In this document: piece after piece, positions 14,384 through 20,374 of the stretch
Position numbering within the stretch: position 1 is the first letter of the stretch
Layout of the letters: every line of letters begins with the position of its first letter
Assembly (NCBI GenBank): GCA_030605515.1
Contig: JAUWIE010000134.1
Coordinates: 1 to 20,374, forward strand
Length of the DNA stretch: 20,374 bases
Reading direction: 5' to 3'
Source of the DNA: Thermoplasmatota archaeon
Lineage (GTDB): Archaea > Thermoplasmatota > E2 > DHVEG-1
Notes under the pieces: generated by a model
Databases searched by the model: none
The model's input: only the letters and a program-made list of their open reading frames with translations
What the model was told of the DNA's origin: nothing
Position numbers and translations under genes: made by a program

Positions 14384-15172
14384 ATGATTGAGTTAATTCC
14401 CTTTATCATCGTCCTTGCTTTCTTATTTGAAGCTATGGATTCCTCAGCGGGTATGGGCTTTGGAACAGGTTTAACCCCCTTATTGTTACTTTTAGGTTAT
14501 GATGTACTACAAATTGTTCCGATATTGTTGATTTCAGAGGCCATAACAGGAATAACAGCTGGGTTTTTCCATCATGAATTTGAAAATGTAAAATTTTCGA
14601 TAAAAAAACCATTAAATCAAACCACTAAAATAATGTTAATGATCGCAGGTTTTGGATGTTTTGCAATATTTTTTTCAGTAATTCTTACATATTTTGCAAT
14701 AAAACCTCCAAAAGAGGCCATTAAGACTTATGTTGCTATTCTTGTCCTTGTAATGGGAGTCATCGGGATGGTAAAATTAAGACAAAGGGGCACTACTTTT
14801 AAACCAAAATTACTCACTGTTTTCTCAGCTGTAGCTGGGTTCAATAAGGGAATCGGAGCGGGGGGATATGGTCCTGTCGTAATGATGGGGCAGATTTTTT
14901 CAGGTATTTACGAAAAAACAGCAACCGCAATTGTCTCCTTAGCAGAAGGTCTTGTATGCATCATTGGCGTAGCCGCCTTTCTTTTGATTTCTACTCAAGG
15001 CGTTACAATAGATTTTGTTCTTTTACCTTCAATATTCACCGGTGGTTTTCTAGCAGCATTGTTATCACCTTATCTAGTCCGGGTGATTCCTAATAATATC
15101 TGGAGAGTTGTTATACCCGTTTATGCAATAGGCATCGGAGTTTTCTTATTAGCAAAATTATATATTCTTTAA
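14384..15172 (+). CDS. TauE/SafE-family (DUF81) membrane permease
   Basis: The 262-aa integral membrane protein has about eight hydrophobic segments. It resembles the TauE/SafE family of putative sulfite, sulfoacetate or related anion exporters, with two similar halves: AMDSSAGMGFGTGLTPLLLLLGY near residues 17-39, and the second-half FNKGIGAGGYGPVVMMGQI. The start has AGGTGA 5 nt upstream. Transport specificity is not visible in the sequence; members also move other small organic or sulfur anions. The nearby CoADR-rhodanese-TusA protein makes sulfur-compound export a reasonable guess. It follows the 64-aa membrane protein by 38 nt. Confidence 0.85.
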   Translation: MIELIPFIIVLAFLFEAMDSSAGMGFGTGLTPLLLLLGYDVLQIVPILLISEAITGITAGFFHHEFENVKFSIKKPLNQTTKIMLMIAGFGCFAIFFSVILTYFAIKPPKEAIKTYVAILVLVMGVIGMVKLRQRGTTFKPKLLTVFSAVAGFNKGIGAGGYGPVVMMGQIFSGIYEKTATAIVSLAEGLVCIIGVAAFLLISTQGVTIDFVLLPSIFTGGFLAALLSPYLVRVIPNNIWRVVIPVYAIGIGVFLLAKLYIL

Positions 15173-15276
15173 ATCAACTCTTTCTAATTTTTTCACTAAA
15201 TAGGTGGATTGTTAGTTACAAAATAAAAGGATAAAGTATATTATGAGTTACTCAATTATAATTATGGGATCTTATT

Positions 15277-15456
15277 ATGAAAGTTGAACTGAATGAGGTC
15301 AAATGTATTACTGAAACAGCGATTACAATTAGAAATTCAAGGAGAAGAATGACTGTTCCCTCTGAAGTAGTTGAGATATTAAAACTTAAAGATGGGGATA
15401 AACTACGTTGGATTGTTTTTAATAATGGAACTGTACATATCCATAAAGTAAAATAA
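15277..15456 (+). CDS. AbrB/SpoVT-like DNA-binding protein (59 aa)
   Basis: The 59-aa frame matches the swapped-hairpin AbrB fold: ITIRNSRRRMTVPSEVVEIL followed by KLKDGDKLRWIVFNNGTVHI. The TVP and LxxGDxL elements are typical. Such archaeal proteins act as dimeric transcription regulators or as antitoxins; no toxin gene lies directly beside it, so a free-standing regulator is more likely. A GGGAT lies 8 nt before the ATG. It is a separate unit, about 100 nt after the permease and 224 nt before the CoA-binding gene. The 15457-15680 gap is AT-rich, with a TATA-like ATTTAAAAATA near 15612-15622. Confidence 0.75.
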   Translation: MKVELNEVKCITETAITIRNSRRRMTVPSEVVEILKLKDGDKLRWIVFNNGTVHIHKVK

Positions 15457-15680
15457 TACAACAGTTATTTTTACGTCCTATCAAACAAACAAGATTTGAA
15501 TATGAATTTGCCATTATGATATTGATGTTTGTCGTTTCAACTCCCAAACATACTATTAAACGAATATTTTATTAGCTTAGTAGGTGTTAAGTGAAATTAC
15601 TAGATTCACATAATTTAAAAATAGAAAAAATATTAAAATTATGAAACTAAAGACGTAACAACACAAAAAAAGGGGAAGAA

Positions 15681-16091
15681 ATGGACACAGAAAAAATTAA
15701 AATTTTTCTGAACAAGAAGAATACAATTGGATTTGTAGGAGCCACTATACAAAAAGAGAAGTGGGGCTATAGGAAATATAAAGAAATAAAAGATGCAGGT
15801 TTTAAAGTTTATCCCGTTAATCCAAAATATGATGAAGTTGACGGCGATAAGTGTTTTCCTAATTTGAAATCACTTATAGAATTCCTGCATGAAAAACCGG
15901 ATTTTGTGATAACAATCATCCCACCAAAAGTTACTGAAGAAACTGTTGAACAGTGCAAAATGTTTGGAATTGACAAAATATGGATGCAGCCGGGCTCTGA
16001 GTCAGAAAAAGCAATAAAGTTCTGCAAAGAAAATGATATCGAAGTTGTGCATGGGGTTTGCATTGTGGTTGATGTGCTTCAAAAGTTATAA
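15681..16091 (+). CDS. CoA-binding domain protein (YccU-like)
   Basis: The 136-aa protein is a single Rossmann-type CoA_binding_2 domain related to the succinyl-CoA synthetase alpha N-terminus. Motifs are IGFVGATIQKEKWGYRKY near residues 16-33, VYPVNPKYDEVDGDKCFP near 43-60, DFVITIIPPK near 74-83, IWMQPGSESE near 100-109, and VVHGVCIVVDV at the end. Related small proteins bind CoA or a nucleotide, but their reaction is not established. The ATG has GGGGAAGAA just upstream. A terminator-like hairpin follows 11 nt after the stop. The CoA link could fit the CoADR-like enzyme, but they are not in one operon. Confidence 0.9.
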   Translation: MDTEKIKIFLNKKNTIGFVGATIQKEKWGYRKYKEIKDAGFKVYPVNPKYDEVDGDKCFPNLKSLIEFLHEKPDFVITIIPPKVTEETVEQCKMFGIDKIWMQPGSESEKAIKFCKENDIEVVHGVCIVVDVLQKL

Positions 16092-16102
16092 AACGGCCTT
16101 TG

Positions 16103-16120
16103 ACGCTAAAGCGTTTTTTT
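16103..16120 (+). terminator. Hairpin plus T-run after the CoA-binding gene
   Basis: ACGCT-AA-AGCGT is directly followed by seven T residues, 11 nt after the stop codon. The loop is very short, so the stem may open by one pair, but the arrangement matches a Rho-independent-like or oligo-T terminator. Confidence 0.6.
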
Positions 16121-16154
16121 ATGGTTTTGCCTATATTTTTGATTTACTCTCACC

Positions 16155-16197
16155 ATTTTAGGGGCTTTGCCCTTTTATTTGTATTTGCCCCTAAAAT
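16155..16197. repeat. Perfect 11-bp inverted repeat upstream of the 78-aa gene
   Basis: ATTTTAGGGGC (16155-16165) and GCCCCTAAAAT (16187-16197) are exact inverted copies around a 21-nt loop. The left arm can alternatively pair with the loop as GGGC-TTT-GCCC (16162-16172), followed by TTTT. It could be a bidirectional terminator, an operator, or a structured leader for the gene at 16248. Confidence 0.7.
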
Positions 16198-16247
16198 CAA
16201 TATTTTGACCTTAAAATCGTAGATGATAAAATGCAGGTGAACTTAAA

Positions 16248-16484
16248 ATGAGCGATAATGAGGAAATGCATAAAAATAATAAAGAAAGTAATTCATACGA
16301 TAGTGATGTAGAATTTGAGGAAAAAGAAATGGAAAAAAAACCTGTCAGTAGACACTATAAGAATAAACAGGAAGCTGAGAAGTTTAGAAGAAAAGGAGAT
16401 AGGATATATCAAGATAAGAAAGGTTACTATATTCGTCGCCCTCAATCAAAGAAATCATTTTGGGAAGATTTTTTCGGGATTTAA
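16248..16484 (+). CDS. Charged small protein upstream of PIN gene (78 aa)
   Basis: The 78-aa hydrophilic protein has an acidic N-terminal third (about residues 1-30) and a basic, more conserved-looking C-terminal half (KNKQEAEKFRRKGDRIYQD, then GYYIRRPQ and a final FWEDFFGI). AGGTGA precedes the ATG at good spacing. It ends 17 nt before the PIN-domain start, so the two are likely co-transcribed. Its size and charge would suit an antitoxin or RNA-binding partner, but I see no known antitoxin fold. The 11-bp inverted repeat 51 nt upstream of its start might regulate it. Confidence 0.65.
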   Translation: MSDNEEMHKNNKESNSYDSDVEFEEKEMEKKPVSRHYKNKQEAEKFRRKGDRIYQDKKGYYIRRPQSKKSFWEDFFGI

Positions 16485-16501
16485 GTTTCGGATTGAGAGA
16501 T

Positions 16502-17128
16502 ATGCCAGACCATGTGTTTATTGACTCGAATGTAATTGCCAATTGGATACTTATTTTAGAGAGATTGAAATTAAAAAAAGAGGGGGAAGAAGATAAAAAA
16601 CTATTAAAAGAATTTCATAAAAAAATTCAAAACTCGTATTCTTTGTTAGAAAAGATTAAAGAAAATCAATGTGGAACTTGTCAGTTTTTCACTTCACAAT
16701 TTGCCTTATGTGAAGTATATAATGTCATAGGGATGGAATATAAATCTAGGAAACTGTCCAAAAAGCGTGTTCCGTTCAGATATTGGATAAGAATGATGAG
16801 GGACATAAAATTGAAGGATGAACAGTTTCCAGAAATTAATAGGTCATTGATTGAATTTGTTAACACGTTTTTAAATCCAAATGACTTAAAGATGAATCGG
16901 GCAGAAAGATATAATCAAGACAATGTAGGACGTTTATTATGGATTTACAACTGTAATACTCATGACGGGGTTCTTATTGCACAAGCGTTATATGGGAACT
17001 GCAATTATTTCATCACTGAAGATAATAATTTGGTTAAAAATATGAAGAACAACAAGTTAGGAATCAAAGTATGTCATTGTGAGACATTTTTAGGGAGATT
17101 TCATAAATATAAACTTATAATAGAATAA
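16502..17128 (+). CDS. PIN-domain protein, putative ribonuclease
   Basis: The 208-aa protein has the PIN acidic residues in order: D8 in HVFIDSNVIANW, E71 in SQFALCEVYNVI, D155 in NTHDGVLIAQAL, and D174 in NYFITEDNNLVKN. It is longer than typical VapC toxins (about 130 aa) because of a helical, charged insertion at about 20-60 and another at about 80-145. PIN enzymes cut single-stranded RNA with Mg2+ or Mn2+. I chose the ATG at 16502; an in-frame TTG at 16460 would overlap the upstream gene by 25 nt. The upstream 78-aa gene is the only candidate partner. Housekeeping RNA processing is an alternative to a toxin role. Confidence 0.8.
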   Translation: MPDHVFIDSNVIANWILILERLKLKKEGEEDKKLLKEFHKKIQNSYSLLEKIKENQCGTCQFFTSQFALCEVYNVIGMEYKSRKLSKKRVPFRYWIRMMRDIKLKDEQFPEINRSLIEFVNTFLNPNDLKMNRAERYNQDNVGRLLWIYNCNTHDGVLIAQALYGNCNYFITEDNNLVKNMKNNKLGIKVCHCETFLGRFHKYKLIIE

Positions 17129-17193
17129 TTACAGTTGTATACATTCCAAAGAAGATTATTTAAACAGGAAAAACAAATAGTATTGTCGATATT

Positions 17194-17379
17194 ATGACGA
17201 AAGAAAATTTAGCAGATGAAATAATCTGTCCTCATTGCAATGTCAAAGGTGACGGTTTAATCATTGAAGATTATACCAACATGCATAACCGTGAGGTTTT
17301 GATTGAATGCGGAATGTGTGACAAGCTCTACAAAGTTTACTACAAGTTTGACCGGATAGTAAAATTAAACGAAGAGTAA
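17194..17379 (+). CDS. Small zinc-ribbon protein (61 aa)
   Basis: The 61-aa protein has CPHC at residues 12-15 and CGMC at 39-42, a simple zinc ribbon with beta-rich flanks (LIIEDY, VLIECG, KVYYKFD). An ATTTAAACA TATA-like element at about 17157-17165 lies about 30 nt before the ATG and no Shine-Dalgarno site is seen, suggesting a near-leaderless transcript. The next small gene begins 4 nt after the stop. No specific family is recognised. Confidence 0.65.
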   Translation: MTKENLADEIICPHCNVKGDGLIIEDYTNMHNREVLIECGMCDKLYKVYYKFDRIVKLNEE

Positions 17380-17383
17380 TGCA

Positions 17384-17590
17384 ATGGAAAATGGAATGTT
17401 CAGCATCATTACAGATAAAGATGGCAATCCCATCAGCAAAGAAGAGTTTGAAAAGATGAACAGGGAAAGTTTGGTTTTACTGTTGAAGGAATACATCAAA
17501 AAGATGACCTATCTTTATGAAGAGGATAAACTAGCATTATCTTATATCGCTTATTCCTTGCTTCGTAGCTTTAAAGAAAGTGAACAATAG
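17384..17590 (+). CDS. Unknown small protein (68 aa)
   Basis: The 68-aa protein starts with a short beta-like segment (MFSIITDKDGNPIS) followed by two predicted helices rich in Leu, Lys and Glu. It starts 4 nt after the zinc-ribbon gene and is likely in the same operon. M5 is an alternative start. The zinc-ribbon and helical pair could act together, but nothing in the sequence shows a function. It ends 72 nt from the convergent methyltransferase gene; that gap holds no gene. Confidence 0.55.
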   Translation: MENGMFSIITDKDGNPISKEEFEKMNRESLVLLLKEYIKKMTYLYEEDKLALSYIAYSLLRSFKESEQ

Positions 17591-17662
17591 GCTTTTTACA
17601 CAAGTGGGACGTAATACCCAAAGTCAATGCAGCAAAAAGATAAGTTTTAAAGATAGTAAAAT

Positions 17663-20137
17663 TTAGTATTCTTTCAATGCCTTCTGTTCAGATATTTTTT
17701 CTTTTGGCAATCTCATCATATTATCAAATTCTTGCAAATCAATTTTGTTTTTCCCTTTGTTTTTGTTAAAAAACATCCTTAAAGATTTGAAGGTTATAAT
17801 CATCCAATTTGATTGCTCTATAATTTCCTGTATTGCAGGTTCTCTAAAAACTCTATTCATTAGTGTTTCATATTCTTTAGGAACTATAATGAGTCTTTTT
17901 ACATCTGAATTTAGAATGTTAGACCCCCTCATAAGCGAATCCGTTATATTGGTTGAATTCTCTACATCAAAGCTATAAATTATTTTTTGTTTTTCAAACC
18001 AAACAACATCAATTTTCTTGATTCTGCCTAGATTCCATTTGGGGATACTTGATATTTCTATTTCTTTAATATCTATCAATTCCCGTAATTGTTTTCCTTT
18101 GAACATTTTCCCATATTCATCTGTTGCTATATGAACTTTAAAACCTGCCTTTTCTCCTATTTTTGCAAGATAATAAACCATCTCTTCGTGTTCTTTGATT
18201 AATCTACTTACAGATGATTTTAAAGTAAACATATTCCCAGAACTTTTATTTGCAATTCTATTCAAAATAGTAGTAATACTTTCTTTATCTGGAGTTAACG
18301 AATTTTTGTATTGAGTAAAAACTTCGGTAAGAATCTCTGTAAACGATGCTTTATATTTCTTTTTAAAGAAATTGATAATGGTTTCCTCCACTCTCTTATT
18401 TAGAGGTATGATGTCAATGAATAATTTATGCGGGTCTTTTAACCACCAAGTTTTGCCAGGTTTATTGCCAATTTTTGTTTTTATTAAAACAAATCTTTTT
18501 CCAATCTCTTCTTTCAAGATTTTCTCTACATTTTCAGGTGTGTGCTCTAAAAGCAGACCATGTTTTTTTAATTCTGAATAAAGAATTGGGTCTATTACAT
18601 TTTGAATATATGTAAAATGGGTCGGTTCACCACGTTCTGCTATTATTTTTTCAGCTATTTCAACAACAAGTTCTTCGTATCTTTCTTTACTAATTTCCTC
18701 TGCAGAGATAGAATTTTTTTCCGATAGAGGTTTTCTAAATCTTAAAAAATAATCTCCCTGTAATGAGCCAAATGGTTGTAACAATCCTTTTGCAGATGGT
18801 CGTGGCGGTTCTTGAAATATTATTTTTTCAAAATTAAAACCTGCAAGAACGCACGCTCGAATTATTGCATTTCTTATCTTTATATCAGGATTATGAAAAG
18901 TAAGCGTCATGTATTTACCCTTTTTTAAAACTCGGTATATTTCTTTAAATGCTGTATAAATCATGTTATAATATTCATCAAAATATTTTTTCTGTTGTTT
19001 ATTTATTATTATTTCATCTTTTACTCTTTCGTTAAAATTACTGCTGAAATTCAACCAAGCCCCCCACATATAAGTCAATTCAGCATACTGTATAGAGCCT
19101 CCATATGGGGGGTCAGTAAATACATAATCAACGCAGTCTGGAGGAAATTTTCGAAGGGCATCAATGCAAGATCGAGTCATAAGAAGAACATTCTTTTTAT
19201 TATCTATGATATCATTGACTGTTTTTGCTTCTCGATAATCTGATATTCTTTCGTTGGATTCTTTTTTACCTTTTGTAAGCCCTTGTCTACCATTAACTCC
19301 CCTATCAAATAAATTCCAAACATTTGATTCCATAAACTTTTTTGCATACCAATAACTATGCTGAGACCAAAAAGAACTAAACGGTCTAGTTGGTCTTACA
19401 GGTGTCATTTTACTTGCCAGATGACTAATAGATGTAAACACAAATTCCATGAATTCACGGGTATTTTGATTTTTGATTTTTTTGATTTCAGTTATTAACA
19501 AAGCAAGAGCGAATAAATTTCTTTTCGTAAATAAATCTTCAATAGAATCATATTTTTGTTTTTCTTTGAAGGGCGAACCATCTTCATAATATAGTTTATT
19601 TTTTGGATATGGCAGTGTGTTCATTCTATCAATTTGTTTAATAAGTTTCAAATCTTTTTTGTTAAGCGGGGTTCTCACTTTAATTTTACATTTTAAACAT
19701 TCATATCCTACAGCAATAGGTTTTTGTTCATTCCAGATAAAATTTATCGCTGATATTTTTCGATGGCACTTTCTGCATTCCGTTAAATATAAAGAGTTGA
19801 TTTTTTCCTTTAATTTTTCTTCTAATTTTTTGAATGTTTTATTAAAATCTTCCATATCCAAAGGCTTTACTGTCATTTTTGTTATGAAAGTTGCCATTGG
19901 TTCTATATCAATGCCTATTGCTTTTCTACCTGTTTTTAAAGATTCAGAGATAGTTACACCACTACCGCAAAAAGGGTCTAAAACTATATCTCCTAAATCA
20001 GAATATTTTTCTATGTATGTTCTGACCACATTATGCGGTTTTCTTGCAAAAAATCTATGAATATTATACATTGGCGTATGAGCTTCTGGAGGAATAGCCT
20101 GATTAATATGTTCAAGTTCATTGTGTTTATTTTTCAT
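17663..20137 (-). CDS. DNA methyltransferase with zinc ribbon and C-terminal nuclease-like domain
   Basis: The 824-aa protein has the amino-methyltransferase motifs: SAM-binding LDPFCGSGVT (motif I, residues 53-62) and TDPPYGG (motif IV, 341-347). A zinc-ribbon insert between them uses C121, C124, C147 and C150. This fits N6-adenine or N4-cytosine DNA methylation. Residues of about 480-690 look helical and winged-helix-like. The last part has IDVVW (D710) then YSFDVENSTN (D724 and E726), reminiscent of FEVExS-type PD-(D/E)xK restriction folds, though the usual lysine is absent. That would make it a single-chain restriction-modification enzyme; the nuclease call is inference. The start has GAGG 7 nt upstream. 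A probable winged-helix gene precedes it on the same strand. Confidence 0.85.
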   Translation of the reverse strand: MKNKHNELEHINQAIPPEAHTPMYNIHRFFARKPHNVVRTYIEKYSDLGDIVLDPFCGSGVTISESLKTGRKAIGIDIEPMATFITKMTVKPLDMEDFNKTFKKLEEKLKEKINSLYLTECRKCHRKISAINFIWNEQKPIAVGYECLKCKIKVRTPLNKKDLKLIKQIDRMNTLPYPKNKLYYEDGSPFKEKQKYDSIEDLFTKRNLFALALLITEIKKIKNQNTREFMEFVFTSISHLASKMTPVRPTRPFSSFWSQHSYWYAKKFMESNVWNLFDRGVNGRQGLTKGKKESNERISDYREAKTVNDIIDNKKNVLLMTRSCIDALRKFPPDCVDYVFTDPPYGGSIQYAELTYMWGAWLNFSSNFNERVKDEIIINKQQKKYFDEYYNMIYTAFKEIYRVLKKGKYMTLTFHNPDIKIRNAIIRACVLAGFNFEKIIFQEPPRPSAKGLLQPFGSLQGDYFLRFRKPLSEKNSISAEEISKERYEELVVEIAEKIIAERGEPTHFTYIQNVIDPILYSELKKHGLLLEHTPENVEKILKEEIGKRFVLIKTKIGNKPGKTWWLKDPHKLFIDIIPLNKRVEETIINFFKKKYKASFTEILTEVFTQYKNSLTPDKESITTILNRIANKSSGNMFTLKSSVSRLIKEHEEMVYYLAKIGEKAGFKVHIATDEYGKMFKGKQLRELIDIKEIEISSIPKWNLGRIKKIDVVWFEKQKIIYSFDVENSTNITDSLMRGSNILNSDVKRLIIVPKEYETLMNRVFREPAIQEIIEQSNWMIITFKSLRMFFNKNKGKNKIDLQEFDNMMRLPKEKISEQKALKEY

Positions 20138-20147
20138 TTAATTTCCT

Positions 20148-20240
20148 CTAAATTTTCATTAACAAGATAGGAAGGCTTGGTATATCGACAAAAATCTTTG
20201 GTGAAAAGACAATGTCAATTTTTAAATCCAAGCCTTCCAT
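20148..20240 (-). CDS. Possible 30-aa leader peptide before the methyltransferase
   Basis: A short frame from the ATG at 20240 reads MEGLDLKIDIVFSPKIF and ends at a TAG 10 nt before the methyltransferase start. A GGGGTGAG lies upstream at loose spacing. It looks protein-like but is very short and coincides with an inverted repeat, so it may be a chance frame. Confidence 0.25.
   Translation of the reverse strand: MEGLDLKIDIVFSPKIFVDIPSLPILLMKI
20170..20238. promoter_or_regulatory. Perfect 11-bp inverted repeat upstream of the methyltransferase
   Basis: GGAAGGCTTGG (20170-20180) and CCAAGCCTTCC (20228-20238) are exact inverted copies about 47 nt apart, ending 32 nt before the methyltransferase start. 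The loop contains the small palindrome GACAATGTC. Such paired sites could bind a dimeric controller, perhaps the winged-helix protein encoded just upstream, or fold in the mRNA. Confidence 0.55.
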
Positions 20241-20251
20241 GATGATTACTC

Positions 20252-20374
20252 TCACCCCTTTATTTCTTCTGGAGATTTATTTAAACAGACCAATTTAACA
20301 TTTCCAATAGTAGTATCTACTGTGACGAGTTCCTTATATTCAAGAAGAGTGACATATTTTGCTATTGTATTCGG
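20252..20374 (-). CDS. C-terminal end of a probable winged-helix DNA-binding protein (partial)
   Basis: An open frame enters from the right edge and runs 40 codons to a TGA at 20252. It reads PNTIAKYVTLLEYKELVTVD and then TTIGNVKLVCLN, ending SPEEIKG. This is the recognition-helix and wing pattern of archaeal winged-helix regulators (xTIxKYVxxLExxGLV). The start lies beyond the window. It is upstream of the methyltransferase on the same strand, about 115 nt away, and may control it. Confidence 0.6.
   Translation of the reverse strand, partial: PNTIAKYVTLLEYKELVTVDTTIGNVKLVCLNKSPEEIKG

Noticed and set aside
15277..17128. AbrB-like protein as antitoxin of the PIN gene
   Set aside because: The genes are about 1 kb apart with a separate CoA-binding gene and terminator-like hairpin between them.
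19617..20060. + strand 147-aa hydrophobic-looking frame
   Set aside because: It is antisense to the methyltransferase motif I and zinc-ribbon region; the composition fits a shadow frame.
20230..20260. ATGATGA resembling a C box of an archaeal C/D guide RNA
   Set aside because: No D box (CTGA) or internal C'/D' pair lies at a suitable distance.
1..20374. CRISPR array, tRNA, rRNA or insertion sequence
   Set aside because: Reading both strands I found no regularly spaced repeats, tRNA-like cloverleaf, rRNA segment or transposase; the only close DNA repeats are the two TusA blocks and short inverted repeats.

Overview
The window reads as about 20 kb of an AT-rich chromosome from an anaerobic organism, most probably an archaeon. 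The archaeal call rests on an HdrA/MvhD-type electron-transfer cluster, AT-rich TATA-like boxes about 25-35 nt ahead of several starts with little room for a leader, a lone AbrB-type regulator and a PIN-domain gene. Many genes also carry clear Shine-Dalgarno sites (GGAGG, AGGTGA), so both leadered and near-leaderless mRNAs seem likely. I cannot fix the lineage, and a bacterial host is not strictly excluded.

Region 1 (1-4095, + strand) is an operon of cytosolic iron-sulfur flavoproteins: the 3' part of an HdrA-like gene, two tandem paralogs with an FrhB/FdhB-like domain and a C-terminal ferredoxin domain, and an MvhD-like [2Fe-2S] protein. Coupling is tight (ATGA overlap, 8-nt overlap, 10-nt gap). 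The set suggests a soluble, possibly electron-bifurcating complex. No hydrogenase or HdrB catalytic subunit is visible, but the operon continues upstream.

Region 2 (4264-12819) holds a 52-aa cysteine-motif protein convergent with a complete - strand Rnf operon in the order apbE-rnfC-D-G-E-A-B. Rnf is a membrane ion pump that couples reduced ferredoxin to NAD or another acceptor; ApbE attaches FMN to RnfG and RnfD. Upstream on the same strand is a 744-aa CoA-disulfide-reductase-like enzyme fused to a rhodanese domain and two near-identical TusA domains. With a TauE/SafE-type permease at 14384, this suggests sulfur or sulfane trafficking next to ferredoxin-linked energy conservation.

Region 3 (12820-17590) is looser. 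It contains a duplicated cysteine-rich protein, a stretch of possible decayed coding sequence, a small membrane protein ahead of the permease, an AbrB-like regulator, a CoA-binding protein followed by two hairpins, a charged 78-aa protein with a PIN-domain protein, and two small unknown proteins, one with two CxxC pairs.

Region 4 (17663-20374, - strand) carries an 824-aa DNA methyltransferase with an inserted zinc ribbon and a C-terminal domain that may be a nuclease. It lies downstream of the tail of a probable winged-helix protein, with an inverted repeat between them. This resembles a single-chain restriction-modification or defence unit.
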